Below, in pieces: positions 1 to 8,424 of a stretch of 47,311 bases of DNA. Location: positions 1 through 47,311 of the forward strand of contig NZ_LNAM01000124.1 of NCBI RefSeq assembly GCF_001461035.1, written 5' to 3'. Position numbers and translations under genes: made by a program. Each line of letters begins with the position of its first letter. Within the stretch, counting starts at the first letter, position 1. A model generated the notes under the pieces. The model worked only from the letters and a program-made list of their open reading frames with translations, was not told the DNA's origin and searched no databases. The DNA is from Acetivibrio ethanolgignens. Lineage in GTDB: Bacteria; Bacillota; Clostridia; Lachnospirales; Lachnospiraceae.

Positions 1-21
1 AATGTATTTCCCATCCCGCAC
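1..21 (-). CDS. Start of a gene cut by the window edge
   Basis: A GTG codon at 19-21, read leftwards, opens a frame beginning M-R-D-G-K-Y-I. It sits about 8 bases after a strong ribosome binding site (AAAGGAGGTG, about 28-37). Only seven codons are inside the window, so no function can be given. Its position just after the relaxase on the same strand suggests the next gene of the mobile element. Confidence 0.35.
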
Positions 22-165
22 GGTAAACACCTCCTTTTCACGCTGAACAGAAAATATAGACAGAAATATTATCACACATTTTCTGTCGGATTTCAACTGC
101 ACCTCGTTGCCGGGCATAGGAATGCAAAAATTTTCGGTAACATAAGTTATCAGGAATTCACAATA

Positions 166-366
166 CTACGCGCACATGTGCGCAAGCAATGCCTGTGTTA
201 ATACACACAGGCCCGCAGAGTGCAAAATCTCTCCGTGATTTTCCTCTCTGCTTGCTTGCCCGGGGCAGCGCCCCCAAGCCCCCTTGAACACAGAATTTCG
301 TTCTGTGGCTGCGCGGTCTCCGTTCCACTCCGGTCGGCACTAAGCGGACATCCCCCGGATGTCCAG
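166..366. other. Hairpin-rich non-coding region, candidate oriT of the mobile element
   Basis: This stretch has no convincing gene but four compact palindromes: a perfect 14-base palindrome GCGCACATGTGCGC (170-183); GCCTGTGT/ACACAGGC (191-212); CACAGAA/TTCTGTG with a 5-base loop (289-307); and GGACATCC/GGATGTCC with a CCC loop (346-364). Such clusters next to a relaxase gene are typical of transfer origins, but no nick site was recognised, so the oriT assignment is inference. The terminator role is less likely because no long T run follows any arm. Confidence 0.35.
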
Positions 367-396
367 TGCCTGCGAACGCTTTTGACCATGACCGGC

Positions 397-1812
397 TCAC
401 CGCTGGCCGTGGTCTTTTTCCTGTTCTTTTTTCTGTTCCTCGTCCATTTTCAGTAGCCGGTCCACATTGGCCTTTGCCGTTAAAAGCTCCCGCATTTCCT
501 CACGGGAGCGCCGGTACTCGGCGTAGGTTTTCTTCTTTTCCTCCAGCAGCTTTGCATACTCGGCTTGCAGGTCTTTGACCTTGGGCAGCTTCTTCACGCC
601 CATCTCGTCAAAGGCATTTTTTGCCGCCTGATGGATCAGGATTTCCTGCTCATGTTCCTCCCGAAATTTTCGGGAATAACCGGCCTTGCGGTAGGCTACA
701 TAGGTTTCACGGGTCTTGGCATAGTTTACGATGTGAGTACGCAGAACAGCGATCTCCGCCATGCGTTTCTCCGCCGCCTTGATTTGCGCCGAAAGCTCAT
801 TGTGATGTGCCGTGGCAGCCGCAGCCTTTTCTTCCAAAACCACATACTCCAGCAGATTGTTCTCTGACAGGTAATTCATGGTCTGCGCCATTTGTTTCAG
901 ATTAAAAACTTTAGCCCATCGAGCATAGCCTGCACCTTTTCCAGCCTGCAATTTTGCCTGAATGTCCACCAGCAGATTGACCTTGGGCGGCTCCGGCTGC
1001 ACGATGGATTTTTTACGGGGCGTATGCTGTTTTTCACCGGCCAGCACCGCACGGATTTCTGCTTCACTGTACCCGGCCCCCAGCTTGTCATCCATGCGGG
1101 CTACATTCTTCCAGCCGGGTGCTTTGAGCCGGATTGCTTTCCCGCGCCGGGATACTTCACAGCCCATTTCGGAAAGCAGCTTCAGCAGCGCATCAAAGTC
1201 CGCCGGTTTCTGCTCCAGCACACGGTCAATCATCACCCGCAGCTGCTCCCGATGGGAGGGCTTGGCCTGATCACCCAGCCATTTGTTGTAGCTTTTTCCG
1301 TGGGGCTTGGGATTCTCCACAATAGACAATCCGTTCTCGATACAGATGGTATCGCTCAAGCGTCGGACGGCTCTGGTGCTGCCCCAAAAGTTGCGGAATT
1401 TTCGGTCACAATCTGCATTGACCGCCGACCAGATGATGTGATTATGAACGTGCGATTTGTCTATGTGAGTGCAGACCACAAAGGCGTGATTGCCCTTGGT
1501 GAACCGCTTGGCAAATTCTATGCCCAGGCGGTTGGCTTCCTCCGGTGTGATCTCTCCGGGTTTGAAGGACTGGCGCACATGGTAAGCGATTACATCATCC
1601 GCACCGCGCACCCGCCCGGTGGCGGCGATATACTGCCGCTTCGCCAGCAGAAACTCCGCATCGGCGGTCCGGCTGTCACAGCCATAGCTGGTAATCAGTT
1701 TTCCGTTGTCGGTCTTTTGCGGATTTGCCACATAATCAATGATGTCGCTGATTGCCTGACTTTCGGTGCGCCCCTTGCCGATATGCAGGGGCATGATGCG
1801 TGTGGTTGCCAT
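397..1812 (-). CDS. Relaxase/mobilization nuclease (MobP/VirD2-like)
   Basis: Starts conjugative DNA transfer by nicking the oriT of its element and becoming covalently attached to the 5' end. The 471-residue protein begins MATTRIMPLHIGKG, a usual start for Firmicute relaxases, and carries the three-histidine metal motif HIDKSHVHNHI (H116, then H121, H123 and H125). A tyrosine near residue 27 could be the nucleophile. Residues from about 320 on are rich in Glu, Lys and Ala and look coiled-coil. AAAGGAGG lies just upstream of the ATG. The gene is visibly GC-richer than the chromosomal genes after 3.9 kb, consistent with a mobile element. Length and motif are intact, so it looks functional. The exact Mob family is not certain. 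Confidence 0.9.
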   Translation of the reverse strand: MATTRIMPLHIGKGRTESQAISDIIDYVANPQKTDNGKLITSYGCDSRTADAEFLLAKRQYIAATGRVRGADDVIAYHVRQSFKPGEITPEEANRLGIEFAKRFTKGNHAFVVCTHIDKSHVHNHIIWSAVNADCDRKFRNFWGSTRAVRRLSDTICIENGLSIVENPKPHGKSYNKWLGDQAKPSHREQLRVMIDRVLEQKPADFDALLKLLSEMGCEVSRRGKAIRLKAPGWKNVARMDDKLGAGYSEAEIRAVLAGEKQHTPRKKSIVQPEPPKVNLLVDIQAKLQAGKGAGYARWAKVFNLKQMAQTMNYLSENNLLEYVVLEEKAAAATAHHNELSAQIKAAEKRMAEIAVLRTHIVNYAKTRETYVAYRKAGYSRKFREEHEQEILIHQAAKNAFDEMGVKKLPKVKDLQAEYAKLLEEKKKTYAEYRRSREEMRELLTAKANVDRLLKMDEEQKKEQEKDHGQR

Positions 1813-1867
1813 AGATGGAGCCTCCTTTCCAAAAAAGAAAAGGACAGCTGTGTGAGCTGTCCTTTGG

Positions 1868-2296
1868 TTAATCTAAATTTTCAACAGGCTGCTGTGCTTT
1901 TAAGACTGCAATCCGTTTGGTATCCACAAAATGAGTTGCATACCATTTCTCAATTTCCAGATTTCCGCTTTTGCTGAACCGCAGCGGAATCACCGGCTTG
2001 TGTCCCTGCCCATTTTTCTTTTTTACACCCCCTTTCTTGTAGTAACAGAAGGAGGGTTTTAAGCCAGTTTTCTGTGCGTACACTCGCATCTGGTGCATGA
2101 TGAATGAGAGTTTGCGCAGATTGACAGTACATACCCGTTCCAGATAATCAACCCGCCCAAACCGCCAGTCCTCATATTTCTGTTTTGGCAGGACACCGAT
2201 CTCCATCAGTACATCTACCGGAGTCGCATAACCACGGCGCTGGCATTGATGATAGACCGCTGAATGTACTTTTCCAATCAGTTCTTTTTCAGTCAT
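1868..2296 (-). CDS. Small protein co-encoded with the DUF1016 nuclease, unknown function
   Basis: A 142-residue basic protein without signal peptide or membrane segment. The N-terminal half is probably helical (about residues 5-90). The C-terminal part has a lysine/glycine-rich linker followed by a conserved-looking segment PVIPLRFSKSGNLEIEKWY and YATHFVDTKR. Its start overlaps the end of the upstream nuclease gene by 8 bases, so the two are probably translationally coupled and the products may act together. I recognise this type of protein from mobile elements of gut Clostridia, but no function is known to me. Confidence 0.7.
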   Translation of the reverse strand: MTEKELIGKVHSAVYHQCQRRGYATPVDVLMEIGVLPKQKYEDWRFGRVDYLERVCTVNLRKLSFIMHQMRVYAQKTGLKPSFCYYKKGGVKKKNGQGHKPVIPLRFSKSGNLEIEKWYATHFVDTKRIAVLKAQQPVENLD

Positions 2297-3329
2297 GGCA
2301 GTTATCTTTCTTATCGTGCCAGTTTTTCAAGACAGCCTCTACCTGAGCAATCAGCTGTTCCTTGTCCGGCATATAGAGAACATACCGGGATGCGAAAATA
2401 TTGTTGGACAGACCGCCCAAGGCATATTCCGCCGCGATGCTGTCTTTTTCCGTACAGAGGATAATACCGATAGGCGGGTTATCGTCAGGGTCGTTGACTT
2501 CTGCCGCATAGTAGTTTAAGTACATATTGAGCTGACCGGCAGCCTCTGGTGTCAGTTTTTTCGTTTTCAGTTCAATCAGTACATAAGCACGGAGGATTTT
2601 ATTGTAAAATACCATGTCCACATAGTAGTGGGTATTGTTCAGGGTCACGCGCTGCTGGGTTCCGACAAACATGAAGCCCCGTCCAAGTTCCAAAAGAAAC
2701 TTTTCGATCTGTACGACAAGAGCTTTTTCCAAATCGCTTTCCAATATGGGCTTGTTCTCCGGCACACCCAAAAACTCGAACACATAGGGATCACGGATGA
2801 TGTCAGCTGGCTGATTGATTTCAATCCCTTTCTGCGCCAGAGAGAGGACCTTTTCTTTATTCGCATCTCCGCTGGAAAGTAGCAGCCGTTCATACAGCGA
2901 GCTGTCAATCTGCCGTTTCAGCTCCCGAACTGACCAGCCCGAATTGATAGATTCTTTCTCGTAAAAGCTGCGTTTGTTCTCATCCGTAATACTCAAAAGT
3001 TCACAGTAATGAGACCAGGACAATTTGCCAGACACTGTCTGGCATTTTTCATAAGCAAGATAAAATGCCCGCATATTTTGCAAATTAGAACGAGAAAAAC
3101 CTTTTCCAAATTCCCGTGTCAGCTCTTTGGAAAGTTCCCTTAAGGTTTGTTTTCCATAATCCGCGCGAATCTGATTTTGCTGTTCATACTCCACGATAAT
3201 CCGGCCAATGTTCCAGTAGGTTGTCAAAAGCTGCGTATTAACCTGCTGTGCAACATTTTTTCTGGCGTTTTCCAGCAGCTCTCGGATTTCCAAAATCATG
3301 GAGTTGTTTGGCGTTAATTGATTTTCCAT
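2289..3329 (-). CDS. DUF1016/YhcG-type PD-(D/E)XK nuclease
   Basis: Predicted metal-dependent nuclease of 346 residues. Residues 10-150 form the helical DUF1016 N-terminal domain (YWNIGRIIVEYEQ, then FGKGFSRSNLQNMRAFY). Residues 180-340 form the nuclease fold, with D238 in YYVDMVFYN and the E-x-K pair E253/K255 in LIELKTKKL; all catalytic acids are present. AAAGGAGG precedes the ATG. It is followed, with an 8-base overlap, by the 142-residue gene and then the relaxase. Family members occur in mobile elements and have been suspected to act in DNA repair, restriction or defence; the role here is inference. Confidence 0.85.
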   Translation of the reverse strand: MENQLTPNNSMILEIRELLENARKNVAQQVNTQLLTTYWNIGRIIVEYEQQNQIRADYGKQTLRELSKELTREFGKGFSRSNLQNMRAFYLAYEKCQTVSGKLSWSHYCELLSITDENKRSFYEKESINSGWSVRELKRQIDSSLYERLLLSSGDANKEKVLSLAQKGIEINQPADIIRDPYVFEFLGVPENKPILESDLEKALVVQIEKFLLELGRGFMFVGTQQRVTLNNTHYYVDMVFYNKILRAYVLIELKTKKLTPEAAGQLNMYLNYYAAEVNDPDDNPPIGIILCTEKDSIAAEYALGGLSNNIFASRYVLYMPDKEQLIAQVEAVLKNWHDKKDNCHD

Positions 3330-3434
3330 ACACGCCCTCCTTTATCTAAAACTATCCGCACTCGGCGGCAGAATATATTCTTATATAGTATATCCTATTT
3401 TCAATGGAAAGTAAAATAACATCAGTGGCATATT

Positions 3435-3695
3435 TTATCCATAAACCAAATCCTGAATGGCAAACTTCAAGTCCTGCACCTTGCCCAGCAGCCAGATGGC
3501 AGCCATCGGCAGACCATAGGGACTAATAAGGAATGCCATCACCAGTAGGGCGATCACCATGCTGATAAGCCCCAGCACCAGACCGGAAACATAGACGATC
3601 CCCACACAAATCCAAACGAACAGGGTCAGTGTCAGAATTACCGGAGCTACCAAAATCTTCAACAACAGTTTTAACAAAAACACCAATGCCCTCAT
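3435..3695 (-). CDS. CD1845-like small membrane protein of a mobile element
   Basis: An 86-residue very hydrophobic protein with two or three membrane segments (about residues 4-30, 33-58), ending in a polar tail (GKVQDLKFAIQDLVYG). It resembles the CD1845-type proteins of clostridial conjugative transposons; the function is unknown. The frame is open further upstream, but the start was placed at 3695 because GGGAGGAGG lies 7 bases before that ATG, while the longer N-terminus has no ribosome binding site. It lies at the right-hand end of the visible element. Confidence 0.7.
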   Translation of the reverse strand: MRALVFLLKLLLKILVAPVILTLTLFVWICVGIVYVSGLVLGLISMVIALLVMAFLISPYGLPMAAIWLLGKVQDLKFAIQDLVYG

Positions 3696-3777
3696 TGTTA
3701 TGCCTCCTCCCAAAATCACAGTTCCTGTTCCTGATTCCATTATCCCTGTCTCACAGCCAAAAGGCAAGGATATGGGC

Positions 3778-3825
3778 AAAAAGAAAAAGCCAGAGATTTG
3801 AAAATATGTATAATTTTCAAATCTC
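3778..3825 (-). terminator. Intrinsic terminator of the exopolysaccharide operon
   Basis: A perfect 13-base inverted repeat (3793-3805 and 3813-3825, loop of 7) lies 125 bases after the last gene of the operon. On the minus strand it is followed within 3 bases by a T-rich tract (3778-3790). The stem is AT-rich, so termination strength is uncertain. It also marks the approximate boundary between the operon and the mobile element. Confidence 0.7.
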
Positions 3826-3950
3826 CAGCAAAAATGAGCCTTAATAACTATTCTATTTTTTCTTCATGAAACAACCCTGGTTTATAATAAATACTATCAA
3901 AGGCGGCAGGCCATAAATTAACAGCAAAGCTCATTCTATCTTATCCTCTC

Positions 3951-4937
3951 CTATGCCTCTGGAAAAATCCTGATATAGATTCCTGCAATTATCCCATATA
4001 AGCTTGGAAAAGTGCCAAATACCAGCAGTGCAATTTTATCTGTTGTATTGCTGGCTTCTAAAGCCGCTTTTCGCTTCCCCTGATAAGTATCCTTCCACTC
4101 CTGCCTAAGCCGCTTTTGCAGATCCTTTCGCTTCGGCATATACTTTTTCACGCGATACCAGGCAATCTGAATATTCAGCAAATATCTTTTTATTGCTGCC
4201 GCAGCCATTTCCTTATCTCCTGCCTGTGTAAAGAAAATAACTGCCTCCTTCAAGGCCTCCAGCTTATCCAGCCTTTTTTCACTGTAGCCAGCATTCATAA
4301 TACTTCCCTCACGCTGCAAATATTTGTACAGGGGCATTGGACTTACTACCACCGTATCTGCTGCATACATCACACGATAGGTTACAAATTCATCCTCATG
4401 GATCCTTCCCTCCGGATACTCCAAAAGCCCTTTTAGATTTTTATGATATAGCTTTCCCCATGCGGTAATCATAGGTCGTCGGCTATTTTTTACAATTTCC
4501 TTTGCTGCTTCTTTTCCTGTAAGCATATAAGGCTTTTCTTCCCTAAGCTGCTTCTTTTTCCTTTGATTTTCTTTTTCCCAGACCGGCTCAAAGGAACAAA
4601 CAGAAATCTCAGCCTGATGCTGTACTGCATTTTGATAAAGAACCTCCAAATACCGGGCATCCACCCAGTCGTCACTGTCAATATAAGTAATCCATTCCCC
4701 CATCGCAGCCTTAAGTCCCTGATTTCTAGCCCCTGACAAGCCTCTGTTTTGCTGATGGATAACCTGTATTCTGCTATCTGTTTTCTGTAATTTATCGCAA
4801 ATAGCTCCGCTTCCATCCGTAGAGCCATCATCAACCAGTATGATTTCAAACTCACTCTGAGTCTGGTTCAAAAGTGATGCTACGCATCTTTCAATATAGT
4901 CTTTAACATTATATACAGGCACAATTATACTTATCAT
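3951..4937 (-). CDS. Family 2 glycosyltransferase (EpsJ-like)
   Basis: Cytoplasmic GT-A sugar transferase of 328 residues that would add a sugar from a nucleotide donor to a growing glycan. Seen: the opening IIVPVYNVKDYIERCVASLL, the nucleotide-binding DDGSTDGSG (about residues 36-44), and the metal-binding DXD-type site YIDSDDWVD (about residues 89-97). The C-terminal 100 residues are helical and basic and may sit on the membrane. It is the last gene of the operon, 8 bases after the preceding GT2 gene. Donor and acceptor cannot be read from the sequence. Confidence 0.9.
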   Translation of the reverse strand: MISIIVPVYNVKDYIERCVASLLNQTQSEFEIILVDDGSTDGSGAICDKLQKTDSRIQVIHQQNRGLSGARNQGLKAAMGEWITYIDSDDWVDARYLEVLYQNAVQHQAEISVCSFEPVWEKENQRKKKQLREEKPYMLTGKEAAKEIVKNSRRPMITAWGKLYHKNLKGLLEYPEGRIHEDEFVTYRVMYAADTVVVSPMPLYKYLQREGSIMNAGYSEKRLDKLEALKEAVIFFTQAGDKEMAAAAIKRYLLNIQIAWYRVKKYMPKRKDLQKRLRQEWKDTYQGKRKAALEASNTTDKIALLVFGTFPSLYGIIAGIYIRIFPEA

Positions 4938-4945
4938 TTTTCCCT

Positions 4946-6016
4946 CTATTTTAGTGTCATTTTCGTGTACAGTTTCAAAAGTGGATACAGGCAGAAGAAC
5001 AAAAAAGCACAGCTTCCTTCAGCCTTCCATCTTATTAAATGCAGACAGATTGTATAGAATACTGTCTGAAGCCCTGATGGCAGAGGCTTCAAATATTTTG
5101 CCGATTCTTTTTGCCTAATTACACGCTGTACCGGCTGACTGTCTATAAAGGCTTTTATTCTCTCTTTTAGCTTTGCCATAGAGTTTCCTTCATAGGCTGT
5201 ATTTTTAATTAAAGACCAGCAAAAGGTTCTCATAATAAGCGGTACCACCATGTCAAGGTTTTCCTCCAGCTTATTTTCTTCTTCCAGATACTCTATTATT
5301 GTTCTTAGCATTTCTACATTTTTTCTATGTATCTGTGGGTCTGCACTTCTCGTCGTAGACACATTTTCTATAACGTAATAATATATCGGAATATCAGCAC
5401 AATACAGAACTGGTTCCTTGCTCCAGGCCTTCAGATTAAAAAGGGTATCCTCCATGTAAACGCTACGAATGTCATCCATTTTCAAGTCATGGCAAAGCAG
5501 AAAATCCCTTCTGTAAAGCTTATTCCAGACATAACCAAAACAGCTTTCTGTTTTTATGCTGTGGTAAAGAGCCTTTTCTTTCTTACTTCCTGTTCTTCCG
5601 GCAAAGCCCTCCAAGGGGATATGAACCCATTCCTCCCGGGAAGCACTCACTCTTACATAGCTTCCCATGGTAATATCCACTTTCTGCTCTTCAGCCTTCT
5701 GCCACAAAAGATATAGCCTTTCCACATCCACCCAGTCATCTGCATCGACAAAATGAATATATTTTCCTGTCGCTGCCAAAAGTCCTTGATTTCTGGCAAT
5801 TCCCTGTCCACTATTGGCTATATGCAGAATGCGAAGCCTTCTATCCCTTCCTGCCGCTTCCTCACAAAGCTCTCCGGTACGATCTGTTGAACCGTCGTCC
5901 ACCACAATAATTTCTATCTGCTCTTCCCTATTCCATTTTTGAAGAGAGCTTATACAGCGTAAAATCCACCGCTCCCCATTATAAACAGGTATAATAAAGC
6001 TAATCTCTACCATCAT
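4946..6016 (-). CDS. Family 2 glycosyltransferase
   Basis: A 356-residue GT-A transferase, similar in plan to the next gene. Motifs are FIIPVYNGERWILRCI at the N-terminus, VVDDGSTDRTGELC (about residues 39-52) and the DXD-type site FVDADDWVDVERL (about residues 89-101). A helical C-terminal region ends in a hydrophobic stretch (AFLFFCLYPLLKLY, about residues 337-350), which may be a membrane anchor. The ATG overlaps the stop of the flippase fusion gene by 4 bases, so the two are coupled. It probably acts on the same lipid-linked or polymeric acceptor as its neighbour; the sugar is unknown. Confidence 0.9.
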   Translation of the reverse strand: MMVEISFIIPVYNGERWILRCISSLQKWNREEQIEIIVVDDGSTDRTGELCEEAAGRDRRLRILHIANSGQGIARNQGLLAATGKYIHFVDADDWVDVERLYLLWQKAEEQKVDITMGSYVRVSASREEWVHIPLEGFAGRTGSKKEKALYHSIKTESCFGYVWNKLYRRDFLLCHDLKMDDIRSVYMEDTLFNLKAWSKEPVLYCADIPIYYYVIENVSTTRSADPQIHRKNVEMLRTIIEYLEEENKLEENLDMVVPLIMRTFCWSLIKNTAYEGNSMAKLKERIKAFIDSQPVQRVIRQKESAKYLKPLPSGLQTVFYTICLHLIRWKAEGSCAFLFFCLYPLLKLYTKMTLK

Positions 6017-8424
6017 ACCGGTCTCCTAAAAATTATTTTTATACCTCTCCTAACGCAGGCTCTGCCCGTCTGGAAAAAGGGGCCAAATCTATAATATAGC
6101 TTCTCCAGCCAGTTCTGCCATATCAGTTCTGCTTCCTTATCCTCCAGATATTTTATAATCTCCTTCCCGCTATCTATTCTCCAGGCCGCATACTTTTGCA
6201 ACTCTTCTATTTTACTTCCTTCACCATGCTCTTTTATCCATTGACAATCTAATAGCATAATTATCTTTCCTGAATTCAGTTTTTTCATATAAACAGGGGC
6301 GTACTCATCATATATTTTCCTGAACTCCTTGTCTTCCAGCATCCCGCCAGGTAACGTATATAAACAGCATTTTCTCATATCTACATATTTTTTTGCCATC
6401 TCTATAATATACGTTTCTGCCAGGAACCGTTTTCTGAAAAAAAGAAAATCATATTTATTTGGCAGCTTTTTATCAAAAAGGTACACCAAAAGCCTCTTTT
6501 CATAAAAAATTGCTGTACTGATTCTATGGGCACCATCCATTGCCATATATTTTGCATCCACTGGTATTGGATTTCCCAGCTGCACTAAGGTATTGGAATC
6601 CTCCCTTGTAGTGCTTGCTATTTGCTCAAAGGTATCTAAATATTTCTGAAGCCCTCTTTTTTCATTTTGTCCCGACTCAATCATCAGACGATTAGAGAAG
6701 GCTTCCAAATGCTTTTTATACAAGTCATCAGCCTTTTTCCTATCATAGGTTCCGTTCTTTGCAGTCAAAAGCAGAAGTTTAGCCATAAGATCCAGACGAT
6801 ACGGAGATATAAGGCTCTCTGCACTCACTTCCTTGCGTCTGATTTTCATGCTCTTCTTAAGCCGGAAGGTAGCACACAAATAGGGATACTGCTCAAAAAG
6901 GACGTTCCTTTCATTCCTGCCCTGCTCTCTCCACTTTATATAACAAGCAGTAAATATCGGCAAATATACCAGATTAGATGCCAACGCACAAATCACCATT
7001 TTGACAATAAAAGCCCCTGCTGTTTCCCCTGACAGCTTGCTTACCATCAGATCAGTCAGTAAAAATGAAATTCCCATCAGACCAATAGTGATACTATTAT
7101 AAATAATTTCATTGAAAAAGCTCTTCTTAAAATAATCATACACAATTTTTGATTCATACCAGAACAAAGTCGTAACCGAGGACACCGTTGTTGCAATTAA
7201 TACTCCTTTAAGCCCCCAGGCTCTTCCCATAATATAGGAGAGAATACTATTGAGTATACCCTTCAGTAATATGATATTTTGTATATTCCGGAATAAGCCC
7301 GCTGCCTCCCGATACATCTTAACTGCATTATGGGCTTCATCCAGATAAAAATTCACCAATAGCACCAGTATTATTTCCTCTGAAAAAAACTCAATTTTTC
7401 CCATCCACAGCCGGATAAAATCCTGTACCAAAAAATAAAAGCATATAAAAGATACTCCCATTAACCAGGCATTTACCAGAGAATACAGGCAAAATCCCCT
7501 GTACTGCTTTTCTTTGCTGCTCGTTTGTATCTGATAGCCTACCCTTCCCCGGATAGCTTCAAACAAAGCACCTGCCAGACTACGGATACCTACCATAATA
7601 AACATATAGTTTGAATATATTCCAACCATCGCCGTATTAATAAAGTAAGAAATAAAAATGCTATCCGTATTATGAATCAGCACACTTCCAAACCGATAAA
7701 GCCCCATGGAAAATATGTTTTCCCTTGCTTCTTTTTTCTCTTTTTCCAAAAGCTCTTCCTTAGATTGATAAATATATGCATATTCTTTTTCCAGATATTT
7801 TTTTAAAATAACGTTGGTCACAAGATTTTTCGCCAGAATGCAAATAACCATCAGCTCATAGTTATGAAAATACTTTAATACAAAAACTTCTGCAGCAAGG
7901 GCTGTCACATCAACACCACCTGTTACCATCGCTACCACATACCGCCTTTGATCTGCCTGAATAAAATAGTTGCGAACCAGCTGACGGTTATAAAGTACCA
8001 CTGACAACAGAAAGGTTACATAGGTAGTACAGATTTCTATGATTTCTACATCTGCATTTACAAAAAACACGACTGCAAAGGTAGAAATTGCACCAACTGC
8101 CAGCACCAACAGACTTACTCTTTTGTAAAAGCCGTCATAATACTGATAAAATGCTGCCAGCTTTTCTCTATCGTTTCTGGCAAATGCCCCGTATAAGCTG
8201 AACAGCATAGCTGTCCCCATGCCAAAGAAAGCAAAGGACATAACATCGCAGAAATTCGAGTAGACACTTTGTATACCAAGATATTCCATACCAAGATAGT
8301 ATTTAATGGCTCTTTTTGATATTAGATTTGTCATCAGTGATACAATCTGTATCACCATACTAGCTGCAATATTTAACTTTAAGCTCCTGTTTTTACCTTG
8401 CTGTGCTTCCTTCTTTGTTGGCAT
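6013..8424 (-). CDS. Wzx/MATE-type polysaccharide flippase fused to a ParB/sulfiredoxin-like domain
   Basis: An 803-residue two-part protein. Residues 1-505 have the multi-pass hydrophobic pattern of polysaccharide flippases (opening LNIAASMVIQIVSLMTNLISKRAI), about 12-14 membrane segments. Residues 535-803 are soluble and contain PVDAKYMAMDGAHRISTAIF with DGAHR at 630-634, the type of G-x-H-R motif seen in ParB/sulfiredoxin-fold nucleotide-binding domains. Ordinary flippases end after the membrane part (about 480-510 residues), so this is a genuine fusion; the frame is continuous. The start overlaps pelG by 32 bases and has a GGTAGGA-type ribosome binding site. The transport role is well supported; the role of the C-terminal domain is inference and could be regulatory or catalytic. 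Confidence 0.85.
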   Translation of the reverse strand: MPTKKEAQQGKNRSLKLNIAASMVIQIVSLMTNLISKRAIKYYLGMEYLGIQSVYSNFCDVMSFAFFGMGTAMLFSLYGAFARNDREKLAAFYQYYDGFYKRVSLLVLAVGAISTFAVVFFVNADVEIIEICTTYVTFLLSVVLYNRQLVRNYFIQADQRRYVVAMVTGGVDVTALAAEVFVLKYFHNYELMVICILAKNLVTNVILKKYLEKEYAYIYQSKEELLEKEKKEARENIFSMGLYRFGSVLIHNTDSIFISYFINTAMVGIYSNYMFIMVGIRSLAGALFEAIRGRVGYQIQTSSKEKQYRGFCLYSLVNAWLMGVSFICFYFLVQDFIRLWMGKIEFFSEEIILVLLVNFYLDEAHNAVKMYREAAGLFRNIQNIILLKGILNSILSYIMGRAWGLKGVLIATTVSSVTTLFWYESKIVYDYFKKSFFNEIIYNSITIGLMGISFLLTDLMVSKLSGETAGAFIVKMVICALASNLVYLPIFTACYIKWREQGRNERNVLFEQYPYLCATFRLKKSMKIRRKEVSAESLISPYRLDLMAKLLLLTAKNGTYDRKKADDLYKKHLEAFSNRLMIESGQNEKRGLQKYLDTFEQIASTTREDSNTLVQLGNPIPVDAKYMAMDGAHRISTAIFYEKRLLVYLFDKKLPNKYDFLFFRKRFLAETYIIEMAKKYVDMRKCCLYTLPGGMLEDKEFRKIYDEYAPVYMKKLNSGKIIMLLDCQWIKEHGEGSKIEELQKYAAWRIDSGKEIIKYLEDKEAELIWQNWLEKLYYRFGPFFQTGRACVRRGIKIIFRRPV

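Noticed and set aside
892-1977. Long plus-strand open frame (361 codons) opposite the relaxase
   Set aside because: It runs antisense through the relaxase and the start of the next gene, has no ribosome binding site and shows no recognisable domain; the GC-rich relaxase explains the open frame.
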